Of a stretch of DNA of 10,987 nucleotides, positions 1-6,560 are shown in pieces. A program made the position numbers and the translations under genes. This stretch comes from an uncultured Armatimonadota bacterium (lineage in GTDB: Bacteria; Armatimonadota; UBA5829; DTJY01). Position 1 is the stretch's first letter; each line of letters opens with the position of its first letter. The stretch is from contig CALNCU010000084.1 of NCBI GenBank assembly GCA_937875395.1, positions 1-10,987 of the forward strand, given 5' to 3'. A model generated the notes under the pieces. That model did not search any database. It was not told the origin of the DNA and worked only from the letters and a program-made list of their open reading frames with translations.

Positions 1-24
1 TTGCGGAGTGATGGTATTCCGCAA
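1..24. other. Inverted repeat downstream of murA
   Basis: TTGCGGA (1-7) and TCCGCAA (18-24) are exact complements with a 10-nt loop, lying 38 bp beyond the murA stop. On the murA strand it could be a terminator stem, but any U-tract would be outside the window. The other bases of 1-62 show no coding signal. Confidence 0.35.
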
Positions 25-62
25 AATTCTGAGGTTAACCGGGCTTTATATTCTGCGGGGAA

Positions 63-1346
63 TCAGGCTAGTTTTACAGCGGCTTCCGGCGGAATGCCCA
101 TGCGCACTATATCTGCGCCAAGGGATGCAAGTTTGCCCATGATGTCTTCATAGCCGCGGTCTACGTGCTCAAGGCCGGATATTTCAGAGCGCCCTTCGGC
201 GGCAAGCCCCGCAACTATAAGGGCGGCGCCGGCCCTAAGGTCTGACGCGGTTACCTCTGCCCCGGTGAGCTTTGGCACCCCTTTTATAATGGCGGTACGC
301 CCCTCTTGAACTATCTCTGCACCCATGCGCTGAAGCTCTGCCACGTACCGGAACCGGCGTTCATAGACGTTTTCGCTGACAACGGAGGTGCCATCTGCAA
401 CGGCAAGCATGGCTGAGAAGGGCTGCTGCATATCCGTGGGGAAACCGGGGTGCGGCATGGTCTTTACATCTGTGGCAAGCGGCCTGGCATCTGCCTTTAT
501 ACTAACAAAATCCGGCCCCTGGAAGACATGTATGCCCGTCTCCTGAAGCTTTTGAAAGACTGCTGTGCAGTGCTCTGAGGTAACGTTTGAAAGGACTATC
601 TCTCCGCGGGTAATCCCTGCTGCAATGGCAAGGGTTCCTGCCTCCATGCGGTCCGGGATGACCTTGTAGTTGATTCCGCGGAGCTCTTTTACGCCTTCTA
701 TTTCTATTGTTCCCGTTCCCGCCCCGCTTATTTTGGCGCCCATGGCGATAAGGAAGTTTGCAAGCCCTACAACTTCCGGCTCAAGCGCGGCGTTTTCTAT
801 TCGTGTTATGCCTTCTGCAAGGCAGGCGACGGTCATAATGTGCTGGGTGGCTCCGGCGCTGGGGAAATCCAGGTAGACGGGAGCGCCGTGGAGCTTATCT
901 GCCTCTGCCTCTACATAGCCGTGTTCAATATTTACCGTTGCTCCCAGGGCCTGAAGGCCTTTGACATGAAAGTCTACTGGACGGGCGCCTATATCGCAGC
1001 CGCCGGGCATGGGAACCCTGGCATATCCGCAACGGGCAAGTATGGGGCCTGTAACGCAAAAAGAGGCCCTCATCTTTTTTACTAAATCGTAAGGGGCCTC
1101 GCAGTTTTTAATCTCTGTAGCGTCTATCTCTACCCGGTTTTTGCCCAGCATGCGTGCATGAACTCCAAGCTGCTGAAGCATTTCTACCATGGTTTGAATA
1201 TCGCCAATACAGGGGGTATCTTCAAGGATTGTGGTGCCTTTTGCCAGGAGGGCTCCGGCCATAATTGCCAGCGTGCCGTTCTTGCTGCCGCTTACTCTAA
1301 CATCGCCCAGAAGTCTTTTGCCGCCAACAATGTAAATCTTCTCCAA
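63..1346 (-). CDS. murA: UDP-N-acetylglucosamine 1-carboxyvinyltransferase (MurA)
   Basis: MurA transfers enolpyruvate from phosphoenolpyruvate to the 3'-OH of UDP-GlcNAc in the cytoplasm, the first committed step of peptidoglycan synthesis. The product is about 427 aa, close to the usual 420-430. With the start chosen here, Lys22-Asn23 (SGSKNG), Asp305 (GFPTD), Arg371 (DLRAG) and Arg397 (DRGYE) fall at the numbers of the E. coli enzyme. The catalytic loop PGGCDIGARPVD holds Cys117, equivalent to E. coli Cys115, so the residue attacked by fosfomycin is kept. The reading frame extends three codons upstream to a GTG at 1353-1355, but GGAGG (1356-1360) directly abuts that GTG; it lies 9 nt before the TTG at 1344-1346, which gives the typical MurA N-terminus MEKIYIVGGK. 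The gene is monocistronic as far as visible and divergent from dacB. Function is near certain; the start is inferred. Confidence 0.97.
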   Translation of the reverse strand: MEKIYIVGGKRLLGDVRVSGSKNGTLAIMAGALLAKGTTILEDTPCIGDIQTMVEMLQQLGVHARMLGKNRVEIDATEIKNCEAPYDLVKKMRASFCVTGPILARCGYARVPMPGGCDIGARPVDFHVKGLQALGATVNIEHGYVEAEADKLHGAPVYLDFPSAGATQHIMTVACLAEGITRIENAALEPEVVGLANFLIAMGAKISGAGTGTIEIEGVKELRGINYKVIPDRMEAGTLAIAAGITRGEIVLSNVTSEHCTAVFQKLQETGIHVFQGPDFVSIKADARPLATDVKTMPHPGFPTDMQQPFSAMLAVADGTSVVSENVYERRFRYVAELQRMGAEIVQEGRTAIIKGVPKLTGAEVTASDLRAGAALIVAGLAAEGRSEISGLEHVDRGYEDIMGKLASLGADIVRMGIPPEAAVKLA

Positions 1347-1355
1347 GAACTGCAC

Positions 1356-1360
1356 CCTCC
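1356..1360 (-). promoter_or_regulatory. Ribosome binding site that decides the murA start
   Basis: GGAGG on the minus strand touches a GTG codon with no spacer but sits 9 nt upstream of an in-frame TTG. This favours TTG at 1344-1346 as the start. Confidence 0.7.
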
Positions 1361-1404
1361 AGTAAAACCAATTCTAAATACCATGCGGGCAAATTATGCC
1401 GCGG

Positions 1405-1438
1405 AGATGCACCGGACGCCGCCTGGTTTATAGCATCT
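1405..1438 (-). other. Possible stem in the murA leader RNA
   Basis: On the minus strand AGATGC (1433-1438) is followed 22 nt later by its exact complement GCATCT (1405-1410). This 6-bp stem would lie in the roughly 130-nt 5' leader of murA. The enclosed segment has only a weak ACC/GGT pairing and no U-run follows, so it is not a terminator. It could be a chance repeat. Confidence 0.25.
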
Positions 1439-1485
1439 TGGCAAAGGCTGCCGGCCTCTATTTTGTCTTAAAACTTGACGCTTAA

Positions 1486-1514
1486 AGTATACAAGACTGG
1501 GTATCCAGTGTCAA
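1486..1514 (-). promoter_or_regulatory. Sigma-70 promoter for murA
   Basis: Read on the minus strand, TTGACA (1509-1514), a 17-bp spacer and TATACT (1486-1491) make a nearly perfect housekeeping promoter. Transcription would begin near 1479, leaving a leader of about 130 nt before murA. Strength this close to consensus fits an essential gene expressed all the time. Confidence 0.8.
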
Positions 1515-1572
1515 GGTTCGCTAGTCCTGAAAGCGCTAGATCCTTCGGCCTGAAATATTGATAGACAAGTGT

Positions 1573-1601
1573 TTGATATTTTTGCCGTCCAAGATTATAA
1601 T
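1573..1601 (+). promoter_or_regulatory. Sigma-70 promoter for dacB
   Basis: TTGATA (1573-1578), a 17-bp spacer and a perfect TATAAT (1596-1601) face dacB. The start site would be near 1608, giving a leader of about 120 nt. The two divergent promoters have -35 boxes about 60 bp apart. Apart from these promoters, the leader stem and the ribosome binding sites, I see nothing coding in 1361-1716. Confidence 0.75.
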
Positions 1602-1728
1602 GAAATACAATTATAGCCGCCTGTATTGAAGCTTAACTTGGAAGGCCCGGCCAGGTTTCCTTTTCACGGCTTTCTGCCGCAATTGCAAGATTATAGCATC
1701 CAGATTTAAAAACCACAAGGAAGAAGAT

Positions 1729-3195
1729 ATGACTCCTCTAAAGACCCGAAATACAGTTCGCCTGTTTTTTCTTTACCTGTTTATAATAACAGCCCTGCCC
1801 TGCCGGCTTAGCGCCGACCAGCCCCGGTATCCTCTGCTTTCTTCTGCAATGGAGAGTATGCTCTCCGACCCGGTGCTTGTTCACGGAATTCAGGGCGTGA
1901 GGGTGGAATCCCTGGCAGATGGAAGCGTGCTCTATGAAAAGAATGGGGATTTGTGCCTTCTGCCGGCATCCAACTTTAAGTTGCTTGTGGCATCTGCCGC
2001 GCTGGAGTCTTTGGGGCCGGACTACCGGATGCAGACGGCCGTGTATGAAAAGGGCAAAAGGGCGCAGGGCGTTCTGGAGGGCGACATCTTCCTTGTAGGC
2101 GGCGGAGACCCGGTGCTTGGATGGGAAGATTTGCGCAGCCTTGCAAAACAGGTGAAAAAGGCGGGGATAAACCGCATTAAGGGGAATGTGGTGGCCGATG
2201 ATACCCTTTTTGACGATGTTCGCCTGGGGATAGGCTGGTCTTGGGATAACGAACCGTACTACTACTCCGCCCAGATAAGCGCATTGAATCTTAGGGGCAA
2301 CGTGGCGGATGTATGGGTGCGGCCCGGAATTGCGCCGGGTGCGCCTGCAAGAGTGGAGCTTACTCCATCTATCAGATACCTTGGCATAGAAAACCTCTGC
2401 AAAACATCGGCTGCGGGGAGCCAGCCGGTTATTATTGTTGACCGGCTCCGGGGGAGGAACACCGTAAGGGTGAGGGGGAGCGTCCCTCTTGATTACAACC
2501 CGGCAAGCGCAGAGGAATCTATAACCGTTGAAGACCCGGCGCTCTTTGCATGCCGGTCTTTTATAGATATTCTAATGGAAGAGGGTGTAACCGTCTCCGG
2601 AGGGGCCGTCCGGGGGGAGAAACCAAAGACCGCCGGCCGCGTGGCCCTGCACAACTCTCCGCCGCTCTCCCAGATGCTTGCAATGCTCCTTAAGCCAAGC
2701 AATAATCTTATTGCGGAGTGCCTTCTTAAAAACCTTGGGGCAAACGTAAAAAAGGACGGCTCCACAGCTGCAGGCGGGCAGGTGATGATTGAGTTTATGA
2801 AAAAGATAGGGGCGGATATGACTGCAATTGCCATTACAGACGGCTCCGGGCTTGCAAGGACCAACTACATCTCTCCCAGAAACCTTACTCTGCTCCTGCG
2901 TTACATATACTGGCATCCGCACTATAAAATCTTTCTGGATGCGCTCCCCGTTGCAGGGGTGGACGGCACCCTTAAAAAACGGATGGCAGGCACGCCGGCA
3001 GAGAATAATGTGCGGGCAAAGACGGGGTACGTAAGCCGGGTAAGCACCATAAGCGGCTACGTAACCACAAAAGGCGGCGAGCCCCTGGTCTTTTCTATAA
3101 TGATGAACAACCATCTCTGCTCAAACCGTGAGGCCGTGGCAGTTCAGGACAGGATTCTGGAGTACCTCTCAAACCTGGAGCCGGCGAGTCAGTAG
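1729..3195 (+). CDS. dacB: D-alanyl-D-alanine carboxypeptidase/endopeptidase, PBP4 (S13) family
   Basis: Class C low-molecular-weight penicillin-binding protein that removes the terminal D-Ala from, or cuts D-Ala-mDAP crosslinks in, peptidoglycan outside the inner membrane. The 488-aa product begins with a signal peptide (basic start, hydrophobic residues about 11-24, likely cleavage after LSA at residue 29). All three active-site motifs are present: SxxK as SNFK (Ser81, Lys84) in PASNFKL, SxN as SNN (324-326) and KTG (431-433). The family block DGSGLAR lies at 371-377. The long insert between SxxK and SxN (about 240 residues) is typical of the S13 family. The ATG has AGGA 7 nt upstream. It is divergent from murA, so precursor synthesis and wall trimming share one control region. 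Whether it acts mainly as carboxypeptidase or endopeptidase cannot be read from sequence. Confidence 0.95.
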   Translation: MTPLKTRNTVRLFFLYLFIITALPCRLSADQPRYPLLSSAMESMLSDPVLVHGIQGVRVESLADGSVLYEKNGDLCLLPASNFKLLVASAALESLGPDYRMQTAVYEKGKRAQGVLEGDIFLVGGGDPVLGWEDLRSLAKQVKKAGINRIKGNVVADDTLFDDVRLGIGWSWDNEPYYYSAQISALNLRGNVADVWVRPGIAPGAPARVELTPSIRYLGIENLCKTSAAGSQPVIIVDRLRGRNTVRVRGSVPLDYNPASAEESITVEDPALFACRSFIDILMEEGVTVSGGAVRGEKPKTAGRVALHNSPPLSQMLAMLLKPSNNLIAECLLKNLGANVKKDGSTAAGGQVMIEFMKKIGADMTAIAITDGSGLARTNYISPRNLTLLLRYIYWHPHYKIFLDALPVAGVDGTLKKRMAGTPAENNVRAKTGYVSRVSTISGYVTTKGGEPLVFSIMMNNHLCSNREAVAVQDRILEYLSNLEPASQ

Positions 3196-3229
3196 AAAAA
3201 ACAGGCACCCCCAGCCGCCAGGTAAACTT

Positions 3230-3248
3230 AAATATATCCAGGATATTT
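3230..3248. repeat. AT-rich palindrome after dacB
   Basis: ATATCC (3234-3239), one central base, then GGATAT (3241-3246) form an odd-centred palindrome. It is flanked so that AAATAT (3230-3235) and ATATTT (3243-3248) are also complementary. It lies 35 bp past the dacB stop and directly ahead of the first direct-repeat copy. Role unknown. Confidence 0.4.
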
Positions 3249-3336
3249 CAGTCGCAGAGCCGGAGGCGCCGCCAAAGCAAGGGGCATCACCCCGGGGGCG
3301 ATACTTCGGTCGCAGAGCGAAGCGCCGCTGCCGAAG
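3242..3336. repeat. Two imperfect direct repeats with GC-rich stem-loops between convergent genes
   Basis: A segment at 3243-3272 recurs at 3301-3328, 58 bp apart. The core ATA(T/C)TTC(A/G)GTCGCAGAGC matches in 16 of 18 positions, followed by a GA(G/A)GCGCCGC block after a 2-base gap. Between the copies GGGG (3281-3284) and CCCC (3290-3293) can form a small hairpin. The region sits between the ends of dacB and the hydrolase. It looks like a short dispersed intergenic repeat unit, but only two copies are visible here. Confidence 0.5.
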
Positions 3337-3345
3337 CCTTGTTTG
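3304..3345 (+). terminator. Possible terminator of dacB
   Basis: CTTCGG (3304-3309) and CCGAAG (3331-3336) are exact complements enclosing a 21-nt loop that can itself pair (AGCG 3316-3319 with CGCT 3326-3329). It is followed by CCTTGTTTG, a poor U-tract. The stem is symmetric and could slow polymerase from either side of this convergent region. The weak U-tract keeps confidence low. Confidence 0.3.
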
Positions 3346-3372
3346 AACTTACAAATTCAAGTTTACAGAGTA

Positions 3373-4110
3373 CTAACCGCCGGGTTTTCTTTGGGAGAAG
3401 AGCCATTCAAAGAGCCCTGGGTCGTTAAAGGCCGGCACCCATGAGGCATGGCCCATGCCGGGGTACTCCGTATACCTGGGATTCCCTCCGGCGGATTTGA
3501 GCGCCGAAATCATGTTGCGGGAGCGTTCAACTTTAACCGATTCATCCTTGTCGCCATGAAAAGCCCATATGGGGATATGCGCTATGCGGGGGGCGGCGCC
3601 CTCATCTCCGCCTCCGCAGATGGGGACTGCGGCAGCAAAGAAATCCGGTCTCCTGGCAATTATGTCCCATGTGCCGAAGCCGCCCATGGAGATACCCATT
3701 ACGTAGACTCTGTTTTGGTCTATGCTGAATTCTGCAAGAAACTTATCCAGCAGATTAAGCACAATACCCATGGGCACGGAAGGCCCTGCAGGCTGAACGT
3801 GCGAGTCATCTCCCCAGTGAACCTCAACCCACCTGTAATCAATAGGGCACTGCGGGGCAAGTACAAAACAGGGGTATTTCTCCATAAACTCCGGGCTTGC
3901 AAATTTGTCGCAGCCGTTCACTTTTACATGCCGCTGCCCATCATCTCCCCGCTCTCCCGCGCCGTGCAGAAAGAGCACCAGCGGGTATTTTTTTGACGGG
4001 TCACAGGCGTTTGGTTTGAGCAGGGAGTATGCAAGGACCTCTCCCTGCTCATTGGTAAAGGCATCTGCTTCTATAGTGCCTGTCTTCTGTTCCGCTGCGT
4101 TTAAATTCAA
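3373..4110 (-). CDS. Alpha/beta hydrolase of the esterase/predicted peptidase (PHB depolymerase-like) type
   Basis: A 245-aa single-domain serine hydrolase. The nucleophile is in GISMGG (Ser141), the oxyanion strand in LFLHGAGERG (about 45-54), the acid is Asp189 in HGDKDES and the base His221 in GMGHASW, so the triad is complete. The best start is TTG at 4108-4110: GGAGG (4119-4123) follows the lptA stop directly with 8 nt to this codon, and the N-terminus then matches the usual form of the family. The open frame runs 19 codons further into lptA, but those residues are only the lptA tail read in another frame. No signal peptide is seen, so it is likely cytoplasmic. It is the last gene of the five-gene operon and coupled to lptA. 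The substrate is unknown; an ester or acyl group on the exported glycan or lipid is a guess from context. Confidence 0.85.
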   Translation of the reverse strand: MNLNAAEQKTGTIEADAFTNEQGEVLAYSLLKPNACDPSKKYPLVLFLHGAGERGDDGQRHVKVNGCDKFASPEFMEKYPCFVLAPQCPIDYRWVEVHWGDDSHVQPAGPSVPMGIVLNLLDKFLAEFSIDQNRVYVMGISMGGFGTWDIIARRPDFFAAAVPICGGGDEGAAPRIAHIPIWAFHGDKDESVKVERSRNMISALKSAGGNPRYTEYPGMGHASWVPAFNDPGLFEWLFSQRKPGG

Positions 4111-4118
4111 CTTTGCAG

Positions 4119-4123
4119 CCTCC
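4119..4123 (-). promoter_or_regulatory. Ribosome binding site that sets a TTG start for the hydrolase
   Basis: A perfect GGAGG begins at the first base after the lptA TAA (4124-4126) and lies 8 nt before the TTG at 4108-4110. It implies translational coupling to lptA. Confidence 0.75.
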
Positions 4124-4864
4124 TTACTCTTTTTTTTCCGGCTGAGCGACCTCATCTTCATCCTCAACGTAGAAGGAACCTGTAGCCTTATCCGCCTCTA
4201 TCCACTGGTCGCTATCTTTAAGGGAGATGGTTACGCTTGGCGCCTGAAAGTTGTGCCTGTTCTTATCATCATGGCCTTTTATGTTTCCGGTGAGTTTTGC
4301 AAGTTCTTCCCGCGCAAAGTAGGTGCCGGAATCCGCAGTTACTACGCGCTTCTTCTGTTTGATTGTGAGCGCGCCGGGAATCACAGCACGTTTCTCTTTG
4401 TAGAAGTAGTCCAGAACATTGCAGGTTACAACGGTATCATCCTTCCACTCGCTCTTTATAGACTTCCCGCCATCCGGTTTGGGCTTGATTAAAAGCTGGA
4501 CGTTACCTGTAACGCTCCCCTTCTTATCCTTAAAACTTATGGTGCACAGATCCCCGGTTACAGTATTCTGGTCATCGTAGATTTTAAGGTTTCCGACAGC
4601 GGTTGCAGTGTTGGTGCTCTCCTTGTAATCTACCTTGTCAGCCGTAAGAGAGGTATCTCCCTGCGTAAACTTTACATTCCCCTTAAGCGCAAGTATGCGG
4701 TCTTTCCCATCCCACCGGTAGGAGGATGCATCCGCCTGATATTTAATCTGGGAATACCCGGGTTGCTGCTTCTCCTCTGCTATCACCCCGCCCACAAGAA
4801 CAGCTATTGCCGCTGCAGCCAGAATGATGCATATGGTTCTGCCCCGTAGAGTACTTTTTCTCAC
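4124..4864 (-). CDS. lptA: LptA/OstA-like periplasmic lipid-transport protein
   Basis: A 246-aa exported protein with a signal peptide (basic start, hydrophobic 10-28, likely cut after VIA at 29). The mature part is built from repeated short beta strands of the OstA/LptA type. Examples are LKGNVKFTQGDTSLTADKVDY (about 60-80), VGNLKIYDD with TVTGDLCTISF (90-111), GSVTGNVQL (116-124) and VVTADSGTYF with LTGNIKG (174-197). In the known system LptA forms the periplasmic bridge that carries LPS from LptC to LptD. The C-terminus is a short acidic then lysine-rich tail (EDEDE...EKKE). The GTG start directly follows the lptC TAG, with GGGAGGG (4871-4877) 6 nt upstream. It is longer than E. coli LptA (about 185 aa) and probably has more than one OstA domain. 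No lptB lies beside it. The fold assignment is good; the cargo is unknown. Confidence 0.75.
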   Translation of the reverse strand: MRKSTLRGRTICIILAAAAIAVLVGGVIAEEKQQPGYSQIKYQADASSYRWDGKDRILALKGNVKFTQGDTSLTADKVDYKESTNTATAVGNLKIYDDQNTVTGDLCTISFKDKKGSVTGNVQLLIKPKPDGGKSIKSEWKDDTVVTCNVLDYFYKEKRAVIPGALTIKQKKRVVTADSGTYFAREELAKLTGNIKGHDDKNRHNFQAPSVTISLKDSDQWIEADKATGSFYVEDEDEVAQPEKKE

Positions 4865-5464
4865 CTAACGCCCTCCCGGCACGGGCAGGAGCCCGCCTAT
4901 AGTATCGCCTGAAAGAGTTATATTTCCGGTAACTTTGCTTGCCCGTATCTCTTTGCCTGCTATATCTGCCTCTGCCCGCTCTGCATAAAACTTCCCCCCG
5001 GCAAGCCTGCCGCTAACCCCCTGCTTGCAGAGCAGAGCGGATTTTTCATTATCCCATAATACGTTCTTAACCCAAAGAGTGGGGCCGCCTTTAACGCTAA
5101 GTCGGGCGCCGTCTGGAACCATAACGTTTCCGGTAGACATGTTGTAGAATACCTTGCCGGCGTAAAGATTGGCTGCGGGTTTTCCATCCATAAGCAGAGT
5201 CCCTTTGGCTATTCCGGTAAAGGTTGCAAGGCGCCTGTCCCTGCTTATATTTATGTCTCCGGCATCAAGCATCCAGATGCGTTTTCCATTAGCCCATCCA
5301 ACAAGCCTGGTATCTTTGAAGCGGATGGCAAAGTCCCGGCTGCGGCCGTCGCCCAGCCTCACGCCAAGGGCGCCGGAGGGGTGCCAGTCTTTAAGAAAAA
5401 GAAAGACCCATGCCAGGGAGCCAAAAATAATTATGCCGGTTGCAAACCCTATCCACCGCTTCAT
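4865..5464 (-). CDS. lptC: LptC-like, membrane-anchored beta-jellyroll protein
   Basis: A 199-aa protein with one N-terminal membrane anchor (about residues 5-24, WIGFATGIIIFGSLAWVFLF) and a periplasmic domain of short strands resembling LptC/OstA repeats: LDAGDINISRD with ATFTGIAKG, ANLYAGKVFYN and STGNVMVPDG, and FYAERAEADIAGKEIRASKVTGNITL. LptC takes lipid from the inner-membrane LptBFG transporter and hands it to LptA. The ATG at 5462-5464 starts one base after the csaB TAA (5466-5468). A longer frame from TTG at 5474-5476 has no ribosome binding site and would only add four residues, so the ATG is preferred. It directly precedes lptA, as in many Lpt operons, which supports the weak sequence resemblance. 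Confidence 0.7.
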   Translation of the reverse strand: MKRWIGFATGIIIFGSLAWVFLFLKDWHPSGALGVRLGDGRSRDFAIRFKDTRLVGWANGKRIWMLDAGDINISRDRRLATFTGIAKGTLLMDGKPAANLYAGKVFYNMSTGNVMVPDGARLSVKGGPTLWVKNVLWDNEKSALLCKQGVSGRLAGGKFYAERAEADIAGKEIRASKVTGNITLSGDTIGGLLPVPGGR

Positions 5465-5465
5465 T

Positions 5466-6560
5466 TTACCCGCCAAGCAAAGATAAGGCCAGGTCTATAT
5501 TCTCTTCCGCGGCGCGTCTCATGGAGGGCACATTTGCAGAGAGCCTTGCAGCAAGCTCGCTCCGCTGCTTCCAGGCGGCCGTCAATCTCTCTGCAAACCC
5601 CTCTGAGAGAACCTGGTCAAGAGTCATGCTCTCCTGCCCGCAGGCGGTAAGAAAATGCTGTACCTTTGGATCATAAGAGATGCCTAGAAACGGCACAAGC
5701 ATGGAGGCGGCAAAGATAAGCGCATGCAGCCTCATCCCTACCACAAACTGGCACTGTCCAAGCACCCCTAAAAGCTCCGGCGCAGACCATACTCTTGGCT
5801 GCATGCCAAAATTTGTCCCGCAGGCAATGCGGGCGGAGAGTTCGGAATCTTTGGGGTGGTGCATGTTAAGCAGGAGCACCCTTGCCTTAAGACTTTTTTC
5901 TATCTCTGCCAGGGTATCTGCGGCAAGGGATTCTATGTTAAAGGAGGGCCAGTTTCTAAGGGCGACGGCTATAACATCGCTCCCCGGCGCTATTCCCGCT
6001 TCCTGAAGGAGCCTTTCTGCAACGTCTGAAGACACCGGGGACAGGTTTAAGGCCGGGTCTGCCGTAACCCTGACGGGAGGGCGTCTTACCCCTATATCCA
6101 TCAGGAGCTTTGATGAGGGGGCATCTCTTACGGTTATCAGGTCTGCCCGGTCAAGCACAAGCCTTGAGGCGGCGCGTGCCGTCCTGCCCTTAAGAGGGCC
6201 CAGCCCCTGCGCAAGAATCATAACCTTTAAGCCGTAGTACTTAGCCATGCCTATAACGCCAAGGTAGTACGCAAGCGAACGGGAACTGGTGACATTCTGG
6301 ATAAGGCTGCCGCCCCCGCTTATAAGCATATCGCCGCCTGCCATGGCGCGCCGCACGGCGGAGAAGGAATCCCTGTTTACGGCACATACCCCGTAACGGG
6401 CGGATGTCTTTTGCGGTGCAGCCGAGAGAACGGTTATTTTTATATCTTTTGAGCGCTGTCTAAGCCCCTCTATAATAGAGCAAAGCACTGCCTCATCCCC
6501 TGTGTTGGAGAAGCCGTAGTACCCGGATATAATAATGTGTTTGGGTTCACTTGCCTGCAT
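5466..6560 (-). CDS. csaB: Polysaccharide pyruvyltransferase CsaB
   Basis: CsaB adds a pyruvate ketal to a cell-wall polysaccharide; in known systems that group is what S-layer homology (SLH) domains bind. The 364-aa product has the family landmarks in order: GYYGFSNTGDEA (13-24) at the first strand, SGGGSLIQN (81-89), AQGLGP (117-122), TADPAL (166-171), GMRLHALIFA (275-284) and GISYDPKV (293-300). The length is usual for CsaB. There is no signal peptide or membrane segment, consistent with a cytoplasmic enzyme using PEP and a lipid-linked glycan. Its ATG overlaps the end of the DUF5693 gene by 14 nt and has no clear ribosome binding site, so it probably depends on coupling. Adjacency to DUF5693 is a known neighbourhood; direct coupling to lptC and lptA is the notable part. 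The acceptor glycan is unknown, and no SLH protein lies in the window. Confidence 0.9.
   Translation of the reverse strand: MQASEPKHIIISGYYGFSNTGDEAVLCSIIEGLRQRSKDIKITVLSAAPQKTSARYGVCAVNRDSFSAVRRAMAGGDMLISGGGSLIQNVTSSRSLAYYLGVIGMAKYYGLKVMILAQGLGPLKGRTARAASRLVLDRADLITVRDAPSSKLLMDIGVRRPPVRVTADPALNLSPVSSDVAERLLQEAGIAPGSDVIAVALRNWPSFNIESLAADTLAEIEKSLKARVLLLNMHHPKDSELSARIACGTNFGMQPRVWSAPELLGVLGQCQFVVGMRLHALIFAASMLVPFLGISYDPKVQHFLTACGQESMTLDQVLSEGFAERLTAAWKQRSELAARLSANVPSMRRAAEENIDLALSLLGG

Noticed and set aside
1798..1818. A cysteine near the end of the DacB signal peptide, suggesting a lipoprotein.
   Set aside because: The sequence before Cys25 is ALP, with Pro at -1, which does not fit a lipobox; LSA followed by Asp fits ordinary signal peptidase cleavage.
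2572..3114. A 180-codon open frame on the minus strand inside dacB.
   Set aside because: It lies fully antisense to a gene with all its catalytic motifs, its translation is rich in Cys and His and shows no domain, and no ribosome binding site supports it.
3448..3996. A 182-codon plus-strand frame opposite the hydrolase.
   Set aside because: It is antisense to the intact catalytic triad of the hydrolase and has no recognisable domain.
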